A stretch of 64,000 nt of DNA from JALQUO01 sp964529685 (GCA_964529685.1 CAZGZC010000001.1:310001-374000), one strand, 5' to 3'; shown: positions 16,553 to 25,507, counted from the first letter of the stretch. Translations and numbers: made by a program. The notes: generated from the letters alone by a model not told the origin.

Positions 16553-17380
16553 CTACTTATCAAGCTTCAGAACTGACTTAGAGATAGGAGATTTATAATC
16601 AACAGTAGACCACTTAGCAAGCACTGTAATGGTAATCCTTCTATTCCTTGGTGAGTATGGATCATCCTCATCAAGAGGAACATTATCACCATAAGCAACA
16701 AGTTTAGCAATTTTTTCTTCTGGTAATCCAGCAATCTGCATAACTTTCATAGCTGCATTAGAACGTGCTGCAGATATATTCCAACCTCCATAGTTGTCAA
16801 TTGACATTCCATCAACTTTTTCAGTATAACCACTGATAACTATTCTGTTAGGCAGATAAGTCAACGATTTTGATAATTTTGCCAAAATTATTTTTGCTTC
16901 ATCAGTTAGTTGTGCACTATTTTTCTCAAACATCGGATGTTTGTTATTATCAAAGATGCTGATTTCAAGACCATCACTATTTATACTAGTTGCAATACTT
17001 GAAGAGAACTCCTGAATGTCAGGATCACTAGTGAGATCTGATTTAAGCTGTTCTTCAAGTTTAGATATGGCATCATTTTCCATATTAGCTTGAGCATTGG
17101 TAGAAGGTGCATCTTCATTTTTTTCTTCAGAAGTTTTTTCTTCCTCAAGACTGTTTTTTTTGTTAAAGAAAACAACTGTTGGCTGGAAGTAATTAGCCAT
17201 ATTTTGTAGCTTCTGAGAAGGAGTAGTATTGAGTAGCCACATAAGCATAAAGAAGCACATCATAGCTGTCATAAAGTCAGCATAAGCTAATTTCCAAGCC
17301 CCTTCTTTAGTTTGATATTCTTTAGAACGATTGGTTCTTTTTCTAGGTTGAAAATTATTATCTTTTTGGCTATTTCTCAT
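16553..17380 (-). CDS. motB: Flagellar motor stator protein MotB
   Basis: A 275-residue stator subunit. The basic cytoplasmic N-terminus leads to the single helix with D35 in LAYADFMTAMMCFFMLMWLL, the proton-carrying aspartate. A plug/linker rich in Glu/Asn follows (about residues 70-130), then the OmpA-type peptidoglycan-binding domain with VISGYTEKVDG, SAARSNAAMKVMQ and PRNRRITI. It lies 7 bp after motA. With flgD it shows a flagellum in this lineage. Confidence 0.96.
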   Translation of the reverse strand: MRNSQKDNNFQPRKRTNRSKEYQTKEGAWKLAYADFMTAMMCFFMLMWLLNTTPSQKLQNMANYFQPTVVFFNKKNSLEEEKTSEEKNEDAPSTNAQANMENDAISKLEEQLKSDLTSDPDIQEFSSSIATSINSDGLEISIFDNNKHPMFEKNSAQLTDEAKIILAKLSKSLTYLPNRIVISGYTEKVDGMSIDNYGGWNISAARSNAAMKVMQIAGLPEEKIAKLVAYGDNVPLDEDDPYSPRNRRITITVLAKWSTVDYKSPISKSVLKLDK

Positions 17381-17387
17381 ATAACAC

Positions 17388-18242
17388 TTACTTTATACTA
17401 TATAAGATTTCCTCAACTTCGTTAAATGAAGGCTGACTATTCTCAGATATAACTTGTCTTGCAAATTCAATAGATATTTGAGTTGGATAGCCTTTTATGT
17501 GTGATAACATACCAGTTCTCATACATTCTAAGAATTGCATTTCTTCATCATGAAATTTCTCCAAGAAAGAAGCAATAGGATTAATAACGCAATAGGCAAA
17601 GAAAACACCAGCAAAAGTACCAATCAGAGCACCAGCAACTCTAGCACCAAGTATCTCAGGAGCAGCACCAGCAACAGCCATTGCACCTATAACACCTAGC
17701 ACAGCAGCAACAATACCTAGTGCTGGTAATGAATCACCTAGTTTATTTAATGCATTAAAAACTTTTGATGAATAATTACGTCTTGTTTCAATCTCCATCA
17801 CCATCATATTTTCTATCTCATATATATCCTGAAAGCCAAGAGAAACTACTCTAAAATGATTTTGGAAGAAAGATAAAGCATGTTGATTCTTTAAAAGAAT
17901 AGGATATTTGTTAAATATATGACTATTGCTTGGCTGATCTATATGGGACTCAAGCTCTGCTGTTGTTACTGAATTACTATACTTAAAGAAGTTAAACATA
18001 AAACTTAGAAGTTCAAGGTAATCAGTTTTACTGTATGGCTTTTCACTAACAATCCTCGGCAATTGTTTCCATAGCTGAGAAAATAGTGATGAAGGGTTGC
18101 TCATAACGAAACTACCAATCGCTATACCACTTATAAGAACCCATTCTGCAATGTTGAAAACGACACCAAAACTGATACCTCCGTAAAACATCCCGAGAGA
18201 GATTGTTATAAGAGTTGTTATTACACTTAAATAAAAACGCAT
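17388..18242 (-). CDS. motA: Flagellar motor stator protein MotA
   Basis: A 284-residue MotA with four membrane helices. The cytoplasmic loop contains the charged residues of the torque region. Helices 3 and 4 carry SLPALGIVAAVLGVIGAM and GALIGTFAGVFFAYCVI, classical for the family, followed by NPIAS. It forms the proton channel with MotB, which is encoded immediately downstream. The gap from flgD is 71 bp. Confidence 0.96.
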   Translation of the reverse strand: MRFYLSVITTLITISLGMFYGGISFGVVFNIAEWVLISGIAIGSFVMSNPSSLFSQLWKQLPRIVSEKPYSKTDYLELLSFMFNFFKYSNSVTTAELESHIDQPSNSHIFNKYPILLKNQHALSFFQNHFRVVSLGFQDIYEIENMMVMEIETRRNYSSKVFNALNKLGDSLPALGIVAAVLGVIGAMAVAGAAPEILGARVAGALIGTFAGVFFAYCVINPIASFLEKFHDEEMQFLECMRTGMLSHIKGYPTQISIEFARQVISENSQPSFNEVEEILYSIK

Positions 18243-18313
18243 ATTCTTTTTAATTAGATCAATCTTAGATTGAAACTTATACTACACTAAGTTCAGATGC
18301 TTGAAAAGCAAAA

Positions 18314-19081
18314 CTATGCTTTTAACTTCAATAATTCGTTTATACTTTGTGTGTCATGTTTACTTTTTACCAATGGATTATACTGACTTGACAGCGCCAT
18401 AGGAGAAGCTTGTAATGCTAAAATGTTTTCCAGTTTAATTTCTGTTCCATCACTAAGGATAAACTGTCCACCTGAAGTTGTCTGTTCTATTTTATGTGGA
18501 GTGTATACATGAGATATTAAAGGCGCTTTAGTATTCTTATCGCAAGCTAATATATGTACTTTGTAAATACCTTCAGATACAGATAGACTACCATCAGGAT
18601 TTTTAAATTTAAGATCGAAATTTTGCATTACATTTGAGCTAGAGTCTTCAATCTTATTTTCAAAAATCATTTTTCCTTGACTATCTACTACTTTCATTAC
18701 AATGTTAACTGGTTGTCTATTGCCATCAATTATATAGCTAACCGGAATTTCCATTTCATTGTTAGAAACAACAATTTGATCGTTTTCTGTCATTGCATAC
18801 TTACCTATTATGTTACTTCCTAAATTAAAAGCAGAACTGCCGTGAAGATTTTCATTAAGATCATCCAATTTGTTATCAATTGACATGAGTGTTTGCAACT
18901 GATTCATATGAAATATTTGTTGAGTCATTTGATTCATATCAACTGTATTTTCAACGTCTTGGGATTTTAGCTGCGCCATTAAAAGTTTAAAAAACATATC
19001 TTGAGATTTTTTAATCTCTGCAGCTTTTATATCTTTCTGAGAAGAGTTGAATCCATCTATATTTTTTGTTGGAATTAACAT
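18314..19081 (-). CDS. flgD: Flagellar hook assembly (cap) protein FlgD
   Basis: A 255-residue FlgD. The N-terminal export/cap region has the motif FFKLLMAQLKSQDVENTVDMNQMTQQ in its usual form, followed by LQTLMSIDNKL. The central Ig/Tudor-like domain contains GNRQPVNIVMKVVDSQGK, and the C-terminus LENILALQ. It caps the growing hook and is needed for FlgE polymerisation. It follows the exonuclease gene by 11 bp. No hook gene lies beside it. Confidence 0.93.
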   Translation of the reverse strand: MLIPTKNIDGFNSSQKDIKAAEIKKSQDMFFKLLMAQLKSQDVENTVDMNQMTQQIFHMNQLQTLMSIDNKLDDLNENLHGSSAFNLGSNIIGKYAMTENDQIVVSNNEMEIPVSYIIDGNRQPVNIVMKVVDSQGKMIFENKIEDSSSNVMQNFDLKFKNPDGSLSVSEGIYKVHILACDKNTKAPLISHVYTPHKIEQTTSGGQFILSDGTEIKLENILALQASPMALSSQYNPLVKSKHDTQSINELLKLKA

Positions 19082-19092
19082 AGCTTTTATTT

Positions 19093-19968
19093 TTAAAATG
19101 TGCTCAATAAGAACTCTAAGGAGTATTTTGATAGAAACTGAGATAACTTCTCTTCATCGGTTTTAAAGCCATTCCATCTCATTTCATCTATTGTGTAACC
19201 AATGTTTATATTATCTTTTAGAGTAACTAATCTTTTAGAGAGCATAGCTGATTCATATCCATTTGCAAGTAAATTTCTTATTTTTATTTCATTTATTTGA
19301 TGAAGGTTTGCATAGATATCATCTAATGTATGATATTTGATCAAGAGATCAACAGCGGTTTTTTTTCCTATTCCAGCAATACCTGGTATATTATCTGATC
19401 TATCGCCAACTATTGATAGATAATCACATATTTGTTCAGGAGCAATTTGAAATTTCTCATATACATGTTCTACAGAACAAAACTTTTTCTGATTAATATC
19501 AAAGAATTTTATTTTATCTGAAATTAGCTGCATTAGATCTTTATCACCAGATACAATTATAACTTCATAGTCATTCTCTTTTGCATGTTTTGAATAAGTT
19601 GCTATAATGTCATCTGCTTCACACTTTTGGTCATATAAATACTTAATTGAGAAGGCATCTAACATAGGTCTTACAAGCTGTAGTTGTAAGATTAAATCTT
19701 CAGGTATAGAACTTCTATTACCTTTATATTTGTCATAAATTTCATAACGGAAGTTCTGTCTACCACCAACATCAAGAGCAACAGCTAAACTGAACTCTTC
19801 TTTTTTAGAGAAAATAATTCTCTTTAAAATAAATTTGAGAGATTGAATAAAACCATAGAGAGCGCTTATAGGATAGTTGTCTTGTGATAACATTTGAGGC
19901 ACTCCATAGTATGCCCTAAACAGCAAACCACAACCATCTATAATAACAAATCTCTTAGTAACAGTAAT
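19093..19968 (-). CDS. Stand-alone 5'-3' exonuclease (PolA N-terminal domain type)
   Basis: A flap-endonuclease-fold protein of about 291 residues matching the N-terminal nuclease domain of DNA polymerase I. It has FVIIDGCG, DKYKGNRSSIPE, KCEADDIIAT, VSGDKDLMQLI and the helix-hairpin-helix SIVGDRSDNIPGIAGIGKKTA. No polymerase or proofreading domain follows; flgD begins 11 bp on. No ATG, GTG or TTG precedes the essential FVIIDG strand. The TTG at 19926 would delete its metal-binding aspartate, so I propose an ATT start at 19968, with a stop codon (TAA) 12 bp above. A Shine-Dalgarno sequence is not visible. Confidence 0.8.
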   Translation of the reverse strand: MTVTKRFVIIDGCGLLFRAYYGVPQMLSQDNYPISALYGFIQSLKFILKRIIFSKKEEFSLAVALDVGGRQNFRYEIYDKYKGNRSSIPEDLILQLQLVRPMLDAFSIKYLYDQKCEADDIIATYSKHAKENDYEVIIVSGDKDLMQLISDKIKFFDINQKKFCSVEHVYEKFQIAPEQICDYLSIVGDRSDNIPGIAGIGKKTAVDLLIKYHTLDDIYANLHQINEIKIRNLLANGYESAMLSKRLVTLKDNINIGYTIDEMRWNGFKTDEEKLSQFLSKYSLEFLLSTF

Positions 19969-19980
19969 TTTTTTATGTTT

Positions 19981-20575
19981 TTATTTTGTTTACAGATAAA
20001 CACAATGGATAAATACCAAATGCTTGATAAAAGTCAAAATATCTTATATCATAAATAGTCTTATATCATAAGAAGCATATTTTAAAATTTTGTATAGGTT
20101 TTTATATGATTCATATAACTTAAATGCCTATGTAAAACAGAAAAAGAATATAAAAGATCTTAAATAACTAACAGTTTTTATGGTCATAATGAAAAGAGCA
20201 ATGCATAAAGTTTAGCATCTGGTCTAATATGCTGAGTGGATCAACAATAGGTTTAACTAGTAGCTTTACATGAGATGAAAGTACACAGTAAGTTGAATGT
20301 AATAACCGACGGTCAGAAGAGTGAAATAGATAGAGAAAAATATATGATATTACTGTGAAATAAAAGAATTGGGGGAAATTAGAGAATAGATTAATGAATT
20401 TAGAAAAACAGTGTATAGAAAAGCAATTTTTAATAAAATAGAGAAAAATAGTGCAATCCAAACATATTGCGAAGGCCTTAATAATATTAACAATCGCAGA
20501 ACAGAAATAAATAGATAAAATTTGATTTGAAATCAAGAGATTTTCATGATAAATTTCAAATAAAAGTATATAAAA
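19981..20575. other. Gene-poor stretch between exonuclease and rpmE
   Basis: About 600 bp. The plus strand between 20280 and 20520 has short coding-like pieces (for example EIREQINEF-like and NNINNRRTEI-like segments after allowing shifts), and the minus strand has a 122-codon open frame that is hydrophobic without a recognisable start context. I read it as the mirror of a decayed plus-strand gene and call no gene. Confidence 0.3.
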
Positions 20576-20833
20576 ATGGCAATCTTACATCCAAACTACA
20601 AACCTCACACATTTGTTACAACTACTGGTGAGAAAATTGAAACAAGATCAACTGCAGCTGGTAAAGAAACAGCTCTATATGTTGATATTCATACTCATCC
20701 AGCTTGGAGAAGAAAAGATCAAGAAAATTATATAAATCAGAGTGCAAGTGAGGTTGCTAAGTTTAACACTAAGTTTGAAAGCTTAAATTTAAATTTAAAT
20801 TTTCTTACTAAGAAGCTTACTAAGAAGGTTTAG
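20576..20833 (+). CDS. rpmE: 50S ribosomal protein L31
   Basis: An 85-residue L31. The N-terminus MAILHPNYKPHTFVTTTG, the middle STAAGKETALYVDIHTHPAWR and the C-terminal helix match the family. The zinc-binding cysteines of the Zn-form are absent, so it is a C-minus type. The last 25 residues are a repetitive N/L/K tail (NLNLNFLTKKLTKK) that varies between species. Confidence 0.9.
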   Translation: MAILHPNYKPHTFVTTTGEKIETRSTAAGKETALYVDIHTHPAWRRKDQENYINQSASEVAKFNTKFESLNLNLNFLTKKLTKKV

Positions 20834-21207
20834 ATTTAATAATACACTGGTCGCAACTTAATATCAGGAGTTCATTCCATCTTACTATTCCATAAAACTA
20901 GTGTGGTCTTAATATTTTTGTTAAACTAATTCTATTGCGCATCCAATTTTATGCTGCATTTTGGCTTACATTACAAGCTTTTTAGACTGTCTACATACTG
21001 ATCACACCTGATTCTTTTTTCTTAGACGGTTTTTTGATTTGCAAAAAAGTTGTACTTTTTCAAAAAAAATCTCTTAATGATGACAATATTATTAAATTAA
21101 TAATTGTAATTTTTATCTCCTCCTATCACTAAATCTCTTTTTATAAAAAATTAAATAAGAAGATAAGTCTAATTTATGCTAAAATAGACTTTATTTAGAA
21201 TAAAATT
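20834..21207. other. Intergenic stretch rpmE-nuoH
   Basis: No gene seen. A weak AAAAAGT/ACTTTTT inverted repeat lies near 21043-21060. TGCTAAAAT at 21177-21185, 22 bp before the nuoH ATG, could be an extended -10 box. Confidence 0.35.
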
Positions 21208-22206
21208 ATGATTGATTATATTTTAAATCTACTAAACATACTGTTGCCAATACTACTTAAAATACTAGTTGTAGTAGTACCATTGCTATTTTCAGTAGCA
21301 TATCTCACACTTGCAGAAAGGAAGCTCATTGGTGCAATGCAGCTTAGATGTGGTCCTAATGTTGTTGGTCCATTTGGCTTACTACAGCCAATTGCAGATG
21401 CTTTAAAGCTTATAAAAAAGGAGATGATTATACCTGATAAATCAAATAAGCTTCTCTTTCTACTTGCCCCAGTTATAACTTTTAGTTTAGCTATAGCTGG
21501 ATGGGCCATAGTGCCTATTGGTGACTTTGTTATAGCTGATATAAATATAGGTGTTTTATATATGTTAGCTATTTCATCTCTCGGAGTCTATGGAATAATT
21601 ATTGCTGGTTGGGCAAGTAACTCAAAGTATGCATTTTTGGGCGCTATGAGGTCTGCAGCTCAAATGATCTCCTATGAGTTATCTATTGGACTCTGTATAG
21701 TTTGCATATTATTAACTAGTGGCTCACTTAATATAAGAGAGGTTGTTACAGCTCAGCAGAATAATCCATTTTATATAGATTTGCTTCTCCTTCCACTATT
21801 TGTAGTCTTTTTCATTTCTATTCTAGCTGAGACTAATAGACACCCATTTGATTTACCTGAGGCTGAAGCTGAGCTTGTAGCTGGTTATCACGTTGAGTAT
21901 TCATCAATGGCATTTGCTCTATTCTTCCTTGGTGAGTATGCAAATATGATTCTTATGAGCTCCATGGCAACTCTATTTTTCTTAGGTGGTTGGTTTCCTC
22001 CATTTGGTATGACATCACTAGATTTCGTACCGCCTGTATTTTGGTTTGCAATGAAGATTGCTGCCTGCTTATTTGTTTTCATCTGTGTAAGAGCAGCTCT
22101 CCCTCGCTATAGATATGATCAGCTTATGAGGCTTGGTTGGAAATTTTTATTACCAATCACTATGCTATGGGTCATTATTATTAGTTCTTTAGTGGTGTTT
22201 GTTTGA
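21208..22206 (+). CDS. nuoH: NADH-quinone oxidoreductase subunit H
   Basis: A 332-residue membrane subunit of complex I at the quinone-binding site. It has eight or nine helices and the strongly conserved loops LAERKLIGAMQLRCGPN, GPFGLLQPIADALKL, GAMRSAAQMISYELS, ETNRHPFDLPEAEAELVAG and RAALPRYRYDQLMRLGWK. All are intact. It stands apart from other nuo genes. A 47-bp piece of its 3' end is repeated just downstream at 22221. Confidence 0.97.
   Translation: MIDYILNLLNILLPILLKILVVVVPLLFSVAYLTLAERKLIGAMQLRCGPNVVGPFGLLQPIADALKLIKKEMIIPDKSNKLLFLLAPVITFSLAIAGWAIVPIGDFVIADINIGVLYMLAISSLGVYGIIIAGWASNSKYAFLGAMRSAAQMISYELSIGLCIVCILLTSGSLNIREVVTAQQNNPFYIDLLLLPLFVVFFISILAETNRHPFDLPEAEAELVAGYHVEYSSMAFALFFLGEYANMILMSSMATLFFLGGWFPPFGMTSLDFVPPVFWFAMKIAACLFVFICVRAALPRYRYDQLMRLGWKFLLPITMLWVIIISSLVVFV
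22080..22126. repeat. Source copy of a short nuoH duplication
   Basis: CATCTGTGTAAGAGCAGCTC and the following bases, inside nuoH, recur at 22221-22267 with one mismatch. Confidence 0.9.
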
Positions 22207-22220
22207 TAATCTAGTTCTTG

Positions 22221-22267
22221 CATCTGTGTAAGAGCAGCTCTCCTTCGCTATAGATATGATCAGCTTA
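22221..22267. repeat. Displaced copy of 47 bp of nuoH
   Basis: Nearly identical to 22080-22126 (one C to T change), lying 15 bp after the nuoH stop in non-coding DNA. It probably arose from a recent local duplication. Confidence 0.9.
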
Positions 22268-22499
22268 TAAATTTTTGTTCTTCAGGTGTTTTTTCTTTGT
22301 GTAATGTTCTTTGTTTTTTCTTAAAACGTCCAGTATAGCTAGTACTAGCTTATAAATTTTTTAGTTTTTTATTAACAGACCTAGATATCATAAAAATAAA
22401 AAAAATGTGCTATTTGTTAAAATTTATATTCGAAAAAAGTAATAAAACTACTTAAAAGCTTTATATCGAGATAATCAAATTATATAAACTTATACAAAG

Positions 22500-22931
22500 T
22501 TATACAAAGTTGAACCTAAAAAATTTAATTACCTTCCAGGTAGGGATTATTTTATGGGATATAACTCTACCTATTGAGCTACAAGAGTGAATAATTCTAT
22601 TATTATGGGATTGTATAGATAAGTGATACTGTGAGTCAGTAATTTGGATCAGGAGAATATTACCTGGTTGAGGACTTATTGTATTTTCTTGAAAGTATTT
22701 GGGGATAAGTTCTAGTAAAAGATAGCTATCAGTCATTGAGTCATAAGCATGGATATCGCATTTATCCCAAGGATCATGAGTTATAGATTTAGCGCAAATT
22801 TCTTTAGCTACGCCTAGGATTAGACCTACACAGTCACATCCTACTTGCTTCTGTCGTCCTTGTTGATGAAATGGTGTTCCTATCCACTCCTCTGCAACTT
22901 TTATAATTTCATTTGATTTCATAAATGTCAT
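22500..22931 (-). CDS. NlpC/P60-like GTA/phage cell-wall peptidase
   Basis: A 143-residue peptidase-like protein. The N-terminus EWIGTPFHQQGR followed by VGCDCVGLI matches the GTA orfg14-type NlpC/P60 peptidase, with the nucleophile in CDCVGL and a candidate histidine in SQYHLSIQ. In GTAs it cuts peptidoglycan at the tail tip during DNA entry. It is the last of the minus-strand GTA genes here, and its ATG overlaps the upstream tail gene by 4 bp (ATGA). A 19-bp tandem repeat (22909-22946) spans the junction of the two genes. Confidence 0.85.
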   Translation of the reverse strand: MTFMKSNEIIKVAEEWIGTPFHQQGRQKQVGCDCVGLILGVAKEICAKSITHDPWDKCDIHAYDSMTDSYLLLELIPKYFQENTISPQPGNILLIQITDSQYHLSIQSHNNRIIHSCSSIGRVISHKIIPTWKVIKFFRFNFV

Positions 22932-23299
22932 TTGATTTCATAAATGCCTGAGCTCTGTAGTTTGAATGTACATTCTGGGATTGCTCCTTCTGAGTTTTCT
23001 AATGACAGATATGATACTAAAAATGTTCCATATAGGTTATGAATCTTATTAGATGATATTTTGCAGTAGATTGGTATGGCTGATATAGCTGCTGATTGAA
23101 GCATGGCTATATCTTTTGATATAGCTGCAACACATTCTACTATTATATAGCTTTCATTATGTATGAGAGTTATTGTTTCAGTACCAACTATAGATTGATC
23201 AAAGAATTTGTTGTTAATTGTAACTGCTAGATCTTTTATACCACTAACAATATATTGCAGATTATCGGGATCGTTTCCGAATGAAAATTTATTTGACAT
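22928..23299 (-). CDS. Putative GTA/phage major tail protein
   Basis: A 123-residue protein starting at ATG 23299 (MSNKFSFGND); the open frame to 23362 adds an unlikely N-terminus. It is a beta-rich small protein whose C-terminus (CTFKLQSSGIYEIK) resembles TP901-1-type major tail proteins (GTA orfg9). The assignment rests mainly on its place after the DUF3168 gene and before the NlpC peptidase. The genes expected between (tape measure and baseplate, orfg10-13) are missing here. An HK97-like alternative is a small head-completion protein. Confidence 0.6.
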   Translation of the reverse strand: MSNKFSFGNDPDNLQYIVSGIKDLAVTINNKFFDQSIVGTETITLIHNESYIIVECVAAISKDIAMLQSAAISAIPIYCKISSNKIHNLYGTFLVSYLSLENSEGAIPECTFKLQSSGIYEIK

Positions 23300-23371
23300 G
23301 TGATTATTGTAATAAAAGTTTAATATTTTTATAGTATGTTTAGTGTATGTAAAAACTAACAAAATAAAATA

Positions 23372-24245
23372 GCAAAACTTTTGCTTGAGAGATTGAAAAC
23401 ACTCATTGAGAAAATTAGAATTAATGAACTAAAACAGTGAGAGCAAGATTTGCTAGCAGAATCAATGACTGTTGAAGATATAGAAAAGCTTATTTCAGAC
23501 AAGCTTACGCGAGAATAGCGTAGCAGCAATAAGCATACCTAAATTATTAGAAGTTGTATCTCAAGAAGAGAAACATCGTATACCAAATTTTGCTAAGATG
23601 TTGTTTAGACAAAATGATATAAAAAATTTATATCTTGATTCAGAACTTAGAGAAAAATTTCCGAAAGAGGATTGTGCATTCAGAGTGAGTTTTGAAATGA
23701 TGACAGAAAGATACCACGACCTAAGTTTAGTAAGTAAATTATTACTGTTATTAGAAGAACGCACTTTTAGAAAAACAATCTATCTTCAAGCTTGTGTGCA
23801 ATCCAAAAAAATATTGATAAGACAAAGTTGCAAGCTGCAGAATATAGAAGGATTAGATTCACCAGAAGTAAATGAGGCTGCAAATAAATTATTTGATGTC
23901 CTTCTAAATTGCTCAATGTTTTATCTAAATGAAGCAAAAAAGGATTTAGAGAGTGAATTAAAAAATATTCATCTTACTATTTCAGATTATATCGAAGCTT
24001 TTTATAAAGTGATACTGAAATCACTATCAGATCTTGGCTTTTGCGTCGACCCCGAAAGACTAAATCATAAAACAAATAAAGAAATGAAAGAGGAAGATAT
24101 GGAAAAGATTTATCAAGACTTAGGTTGTCTAAAGAATTCAAAACAATATCAACAAGAATGTCATAAAAGATTTACTTCTTTCTCTGAGCTTTTGAAAGAA
24201 TCTGATGCTTTGAGAGGCATCGATTTTAGTCAATCCACACAATAA
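23372..24245 (+). pseudogene. Orphan gene, intact 215-codon 3' part, broken 5' part
   Basis: ATG 23598 opens 215 codons of a soluble, charged, helical protein I do not recognise (LVSKLLLLLEERTFRK, VILKSLSDLGF). Coding-like sequence continues upstream in the same frame to 23484 (EVVSQEEKHRIPNFAK). Before that a different frame holds AKLLLERLKTLIEKI, a TGA at 23438, then MTVEDIEKLISDKLTRE and a TAG at 23516. This suggests a longer ancestral gene that has gained one stop and one frameshift. The 215-residue part may still be made. It runs opposite to the GTA genes, and its 3' end overlaps the DUF3168 gene by 16 bp. Confidence 0.55.
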
Positions 24246-24598
24246 AAATTTAACTTTAGACTACCTAAGAAACAATTCTTGTTATGTTGTGTTTCAGTTG
24301 TGATTGATAAATTAGAGATGTTTGGGAATTTTTCGGAGAGATTTTCTAAGATTGATTTAGCCTTATCTAATCCATCTAAACAGTTTTTATTGGAATATGG
24401 TTTATCATAAATATTAATTGTTACATCTACTTCTTGATATTTGTGAGATTCTTGTGAATAGAGCAATGTTGAAGTTGAGATACTTTCTATAAGGATATAT
24501 GGAATTTTTATAGAATCATCTGGACAAGTATGGACTGGATATCGGAAGATTTTTCCCTTCAGTTCATCATATAGCATCTGTTGGATCTTGATAGTCAT
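24230..24598 (-). CDS. GTA/phage DUF3168 tail-completion protein
   Basis: A 122-residue DUF3168-type protein (GTA orfg8), which joins head connector and tail. Recognisable are the N-terminal helix (IQQMLYDELKGKI), the PYILIES strand, QEVDVTINIYDK and the later AKSILENLSEKF. It overlaps the head-tail adaptor gene by 32 bp, as expected of a packed GTA operon. Confidence 0.75.
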   Translation of the reverse strand: MTIKIQQMLYDELKGKIFRYPVHTCPDDSIKIPYILIESISTSTLLYSQESHKYQEVDVTINIYDKPYSNKNCLDGLDKAKSILENLSEKFPNISNLSITTETQHNKNCFLGSLKLNFYCVD

Positions 24599-24884
24599 GG
24601 CATTTTATAGTTGTTAATTTCTTATTGATAATCATGTCTTTTACCAGATATTTTCTATTTCCAGTTGATATAAGTAATTTTTTATCACGTAGCTTATCAA
24701 GTTGATTATTAGATCTTGTTTTAATCTCATATGTTCTGTGATTTTTATGATCAATTTTGATGAGGTAGAGTTTTCCAAAGATAGTAAACTCATCATTATG
24801 GTGCTTTCTTACTCCACCATATTGGTCCTGAATTTCATTTATTGTACAAAATTTCAGTAGTTCGTTTGTGTTAGATAGTTGCAT
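24567..24884 (-). CDS. GTA/phage head-tail adaptor
   Basis: A 105-residue protein of the SPP1 gp16/HK97 gp10-like head-closure family (GTA orfg7). It is a small beta-barrel type with QDQYGGVRKHHNDEFTIFG near the N-terminus and KYLVKDMIINKK in the middle. The assignment uses size, these segments and position between connector and DUF3168 genes. Confidence 0.65.
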   Translation of the reverse strand: MQLSNTNELLKFCTINEIQDQYGGVRKHHNDEFTIFGKLYLIKIDHKNHRTYEIKTRSNNQLDKLRDKKLLISTGNRKYLVKDMIINKKLTTIKCHDYQDPTDAI

Positions 24885-24890
24885 ATTTGT

Positions 24891-25003
24891 AATTAAATTT
24901 AGTTAGGATTGCTTTTAGAGACTCTTTTGCTGATTGTGAGGTGTATAGACTATTTTTATTAGTGCTATCTTCAGTTCTGGCAGTATCTTAATCATGAGTA
25001 GTC
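24891..25003. repeat. Degenerate second copy of the connector gene 3' end
   Basis: This non-coding stretch aligns base by base with 25066-25187, the 3' end of the connector gene. Shared landmarks in both are CTTTTGCTGATTGTGA/CTCTTGCTGATTGTGA and CTTCAGTTCTGG followed by GGTATCTTAAT/AGTATCTTAAT. It is a decayed tandem duplication. Confidence 0.8.
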
Positions 25004-25042
25004 AGCTGATCATGATTCACTTTTCAGAAATGAAGTATTTTT

Positions 25043-25507
25043 TTAAAGTCTAAAATTCCTGAGAGAATTAAATTTCGTTAATATTGAATTAAGAGATTCT
25101 CTTGCTGATTGTGAATCATATAGTAATAATACTATTTCCATTAGTACTACCTTCAGTTCTGGTGGTATCTTAATGGCGAATAGTCCTCCTTTATAAGTAA
25201 TTATTAATGGTTCTTCACTAGCTGCTGTTTCAATTACATTATCTTCTAGGTTATATGATATATCTCTTCCAGATTGAGCTTTAACAGATTGTATCTCAAG
25301 AACCGGAGTATGTTTAAGGTATGTTTTTGATTTAGTTAGTACTTCCTCATAAGTTTTTTGAATGATACTTCTACAGAGATATCCTTCGAGGTGAAAAAGT
25401 GCTGTTTCTAATAGTGTTTTAATTAATTGATCATCTATATTAGATGTGACACGTAAAAAATGTTTTACTTCATGGAGTGATATTAGATTATGAATTTCAT
25501 GTTCCAT
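25043..25507 (-). CDS. GTA/phage gp6-like head-tail connector
   Basis: A 154-residue all-helical connector protein (phage gp6/phiE125 gp8-like; GTA orfg6) forming the ring under the portal. Typical segments are the N-terminal VKHFLRVTSNIDDQLIKTLLETA and YLCRSII, then VLEIQSVKA and IPPELKVVLMEIVLLLYDS. It is intact, and its 3' third is duplicated downstream at 24891. Confidence 0.82.
   Translation of the reverse strand: MEHEIHNLISLHEVKHFLRVTSNIDDQLIKTLLETALFHLEGYLCRSIIQKTYEEVLTKSKTYLKHTPVLEIQSVKAQSGRDISYNLEDNVIETAASEEPLIITYKGGLFAIKIPPELKVVLMEIVLLLYDSQSARESLNSILTKFNSLRNFRL

Noticed and set aside
20168..20536. 122-codon minus-strand frame rich in Phe, Ile and Ser
   Set aside because: It has no recognisable motif, the composition expected from AT-rich non-coding DNA, and a better reading as the reverse of a decayed plus-strand gene.
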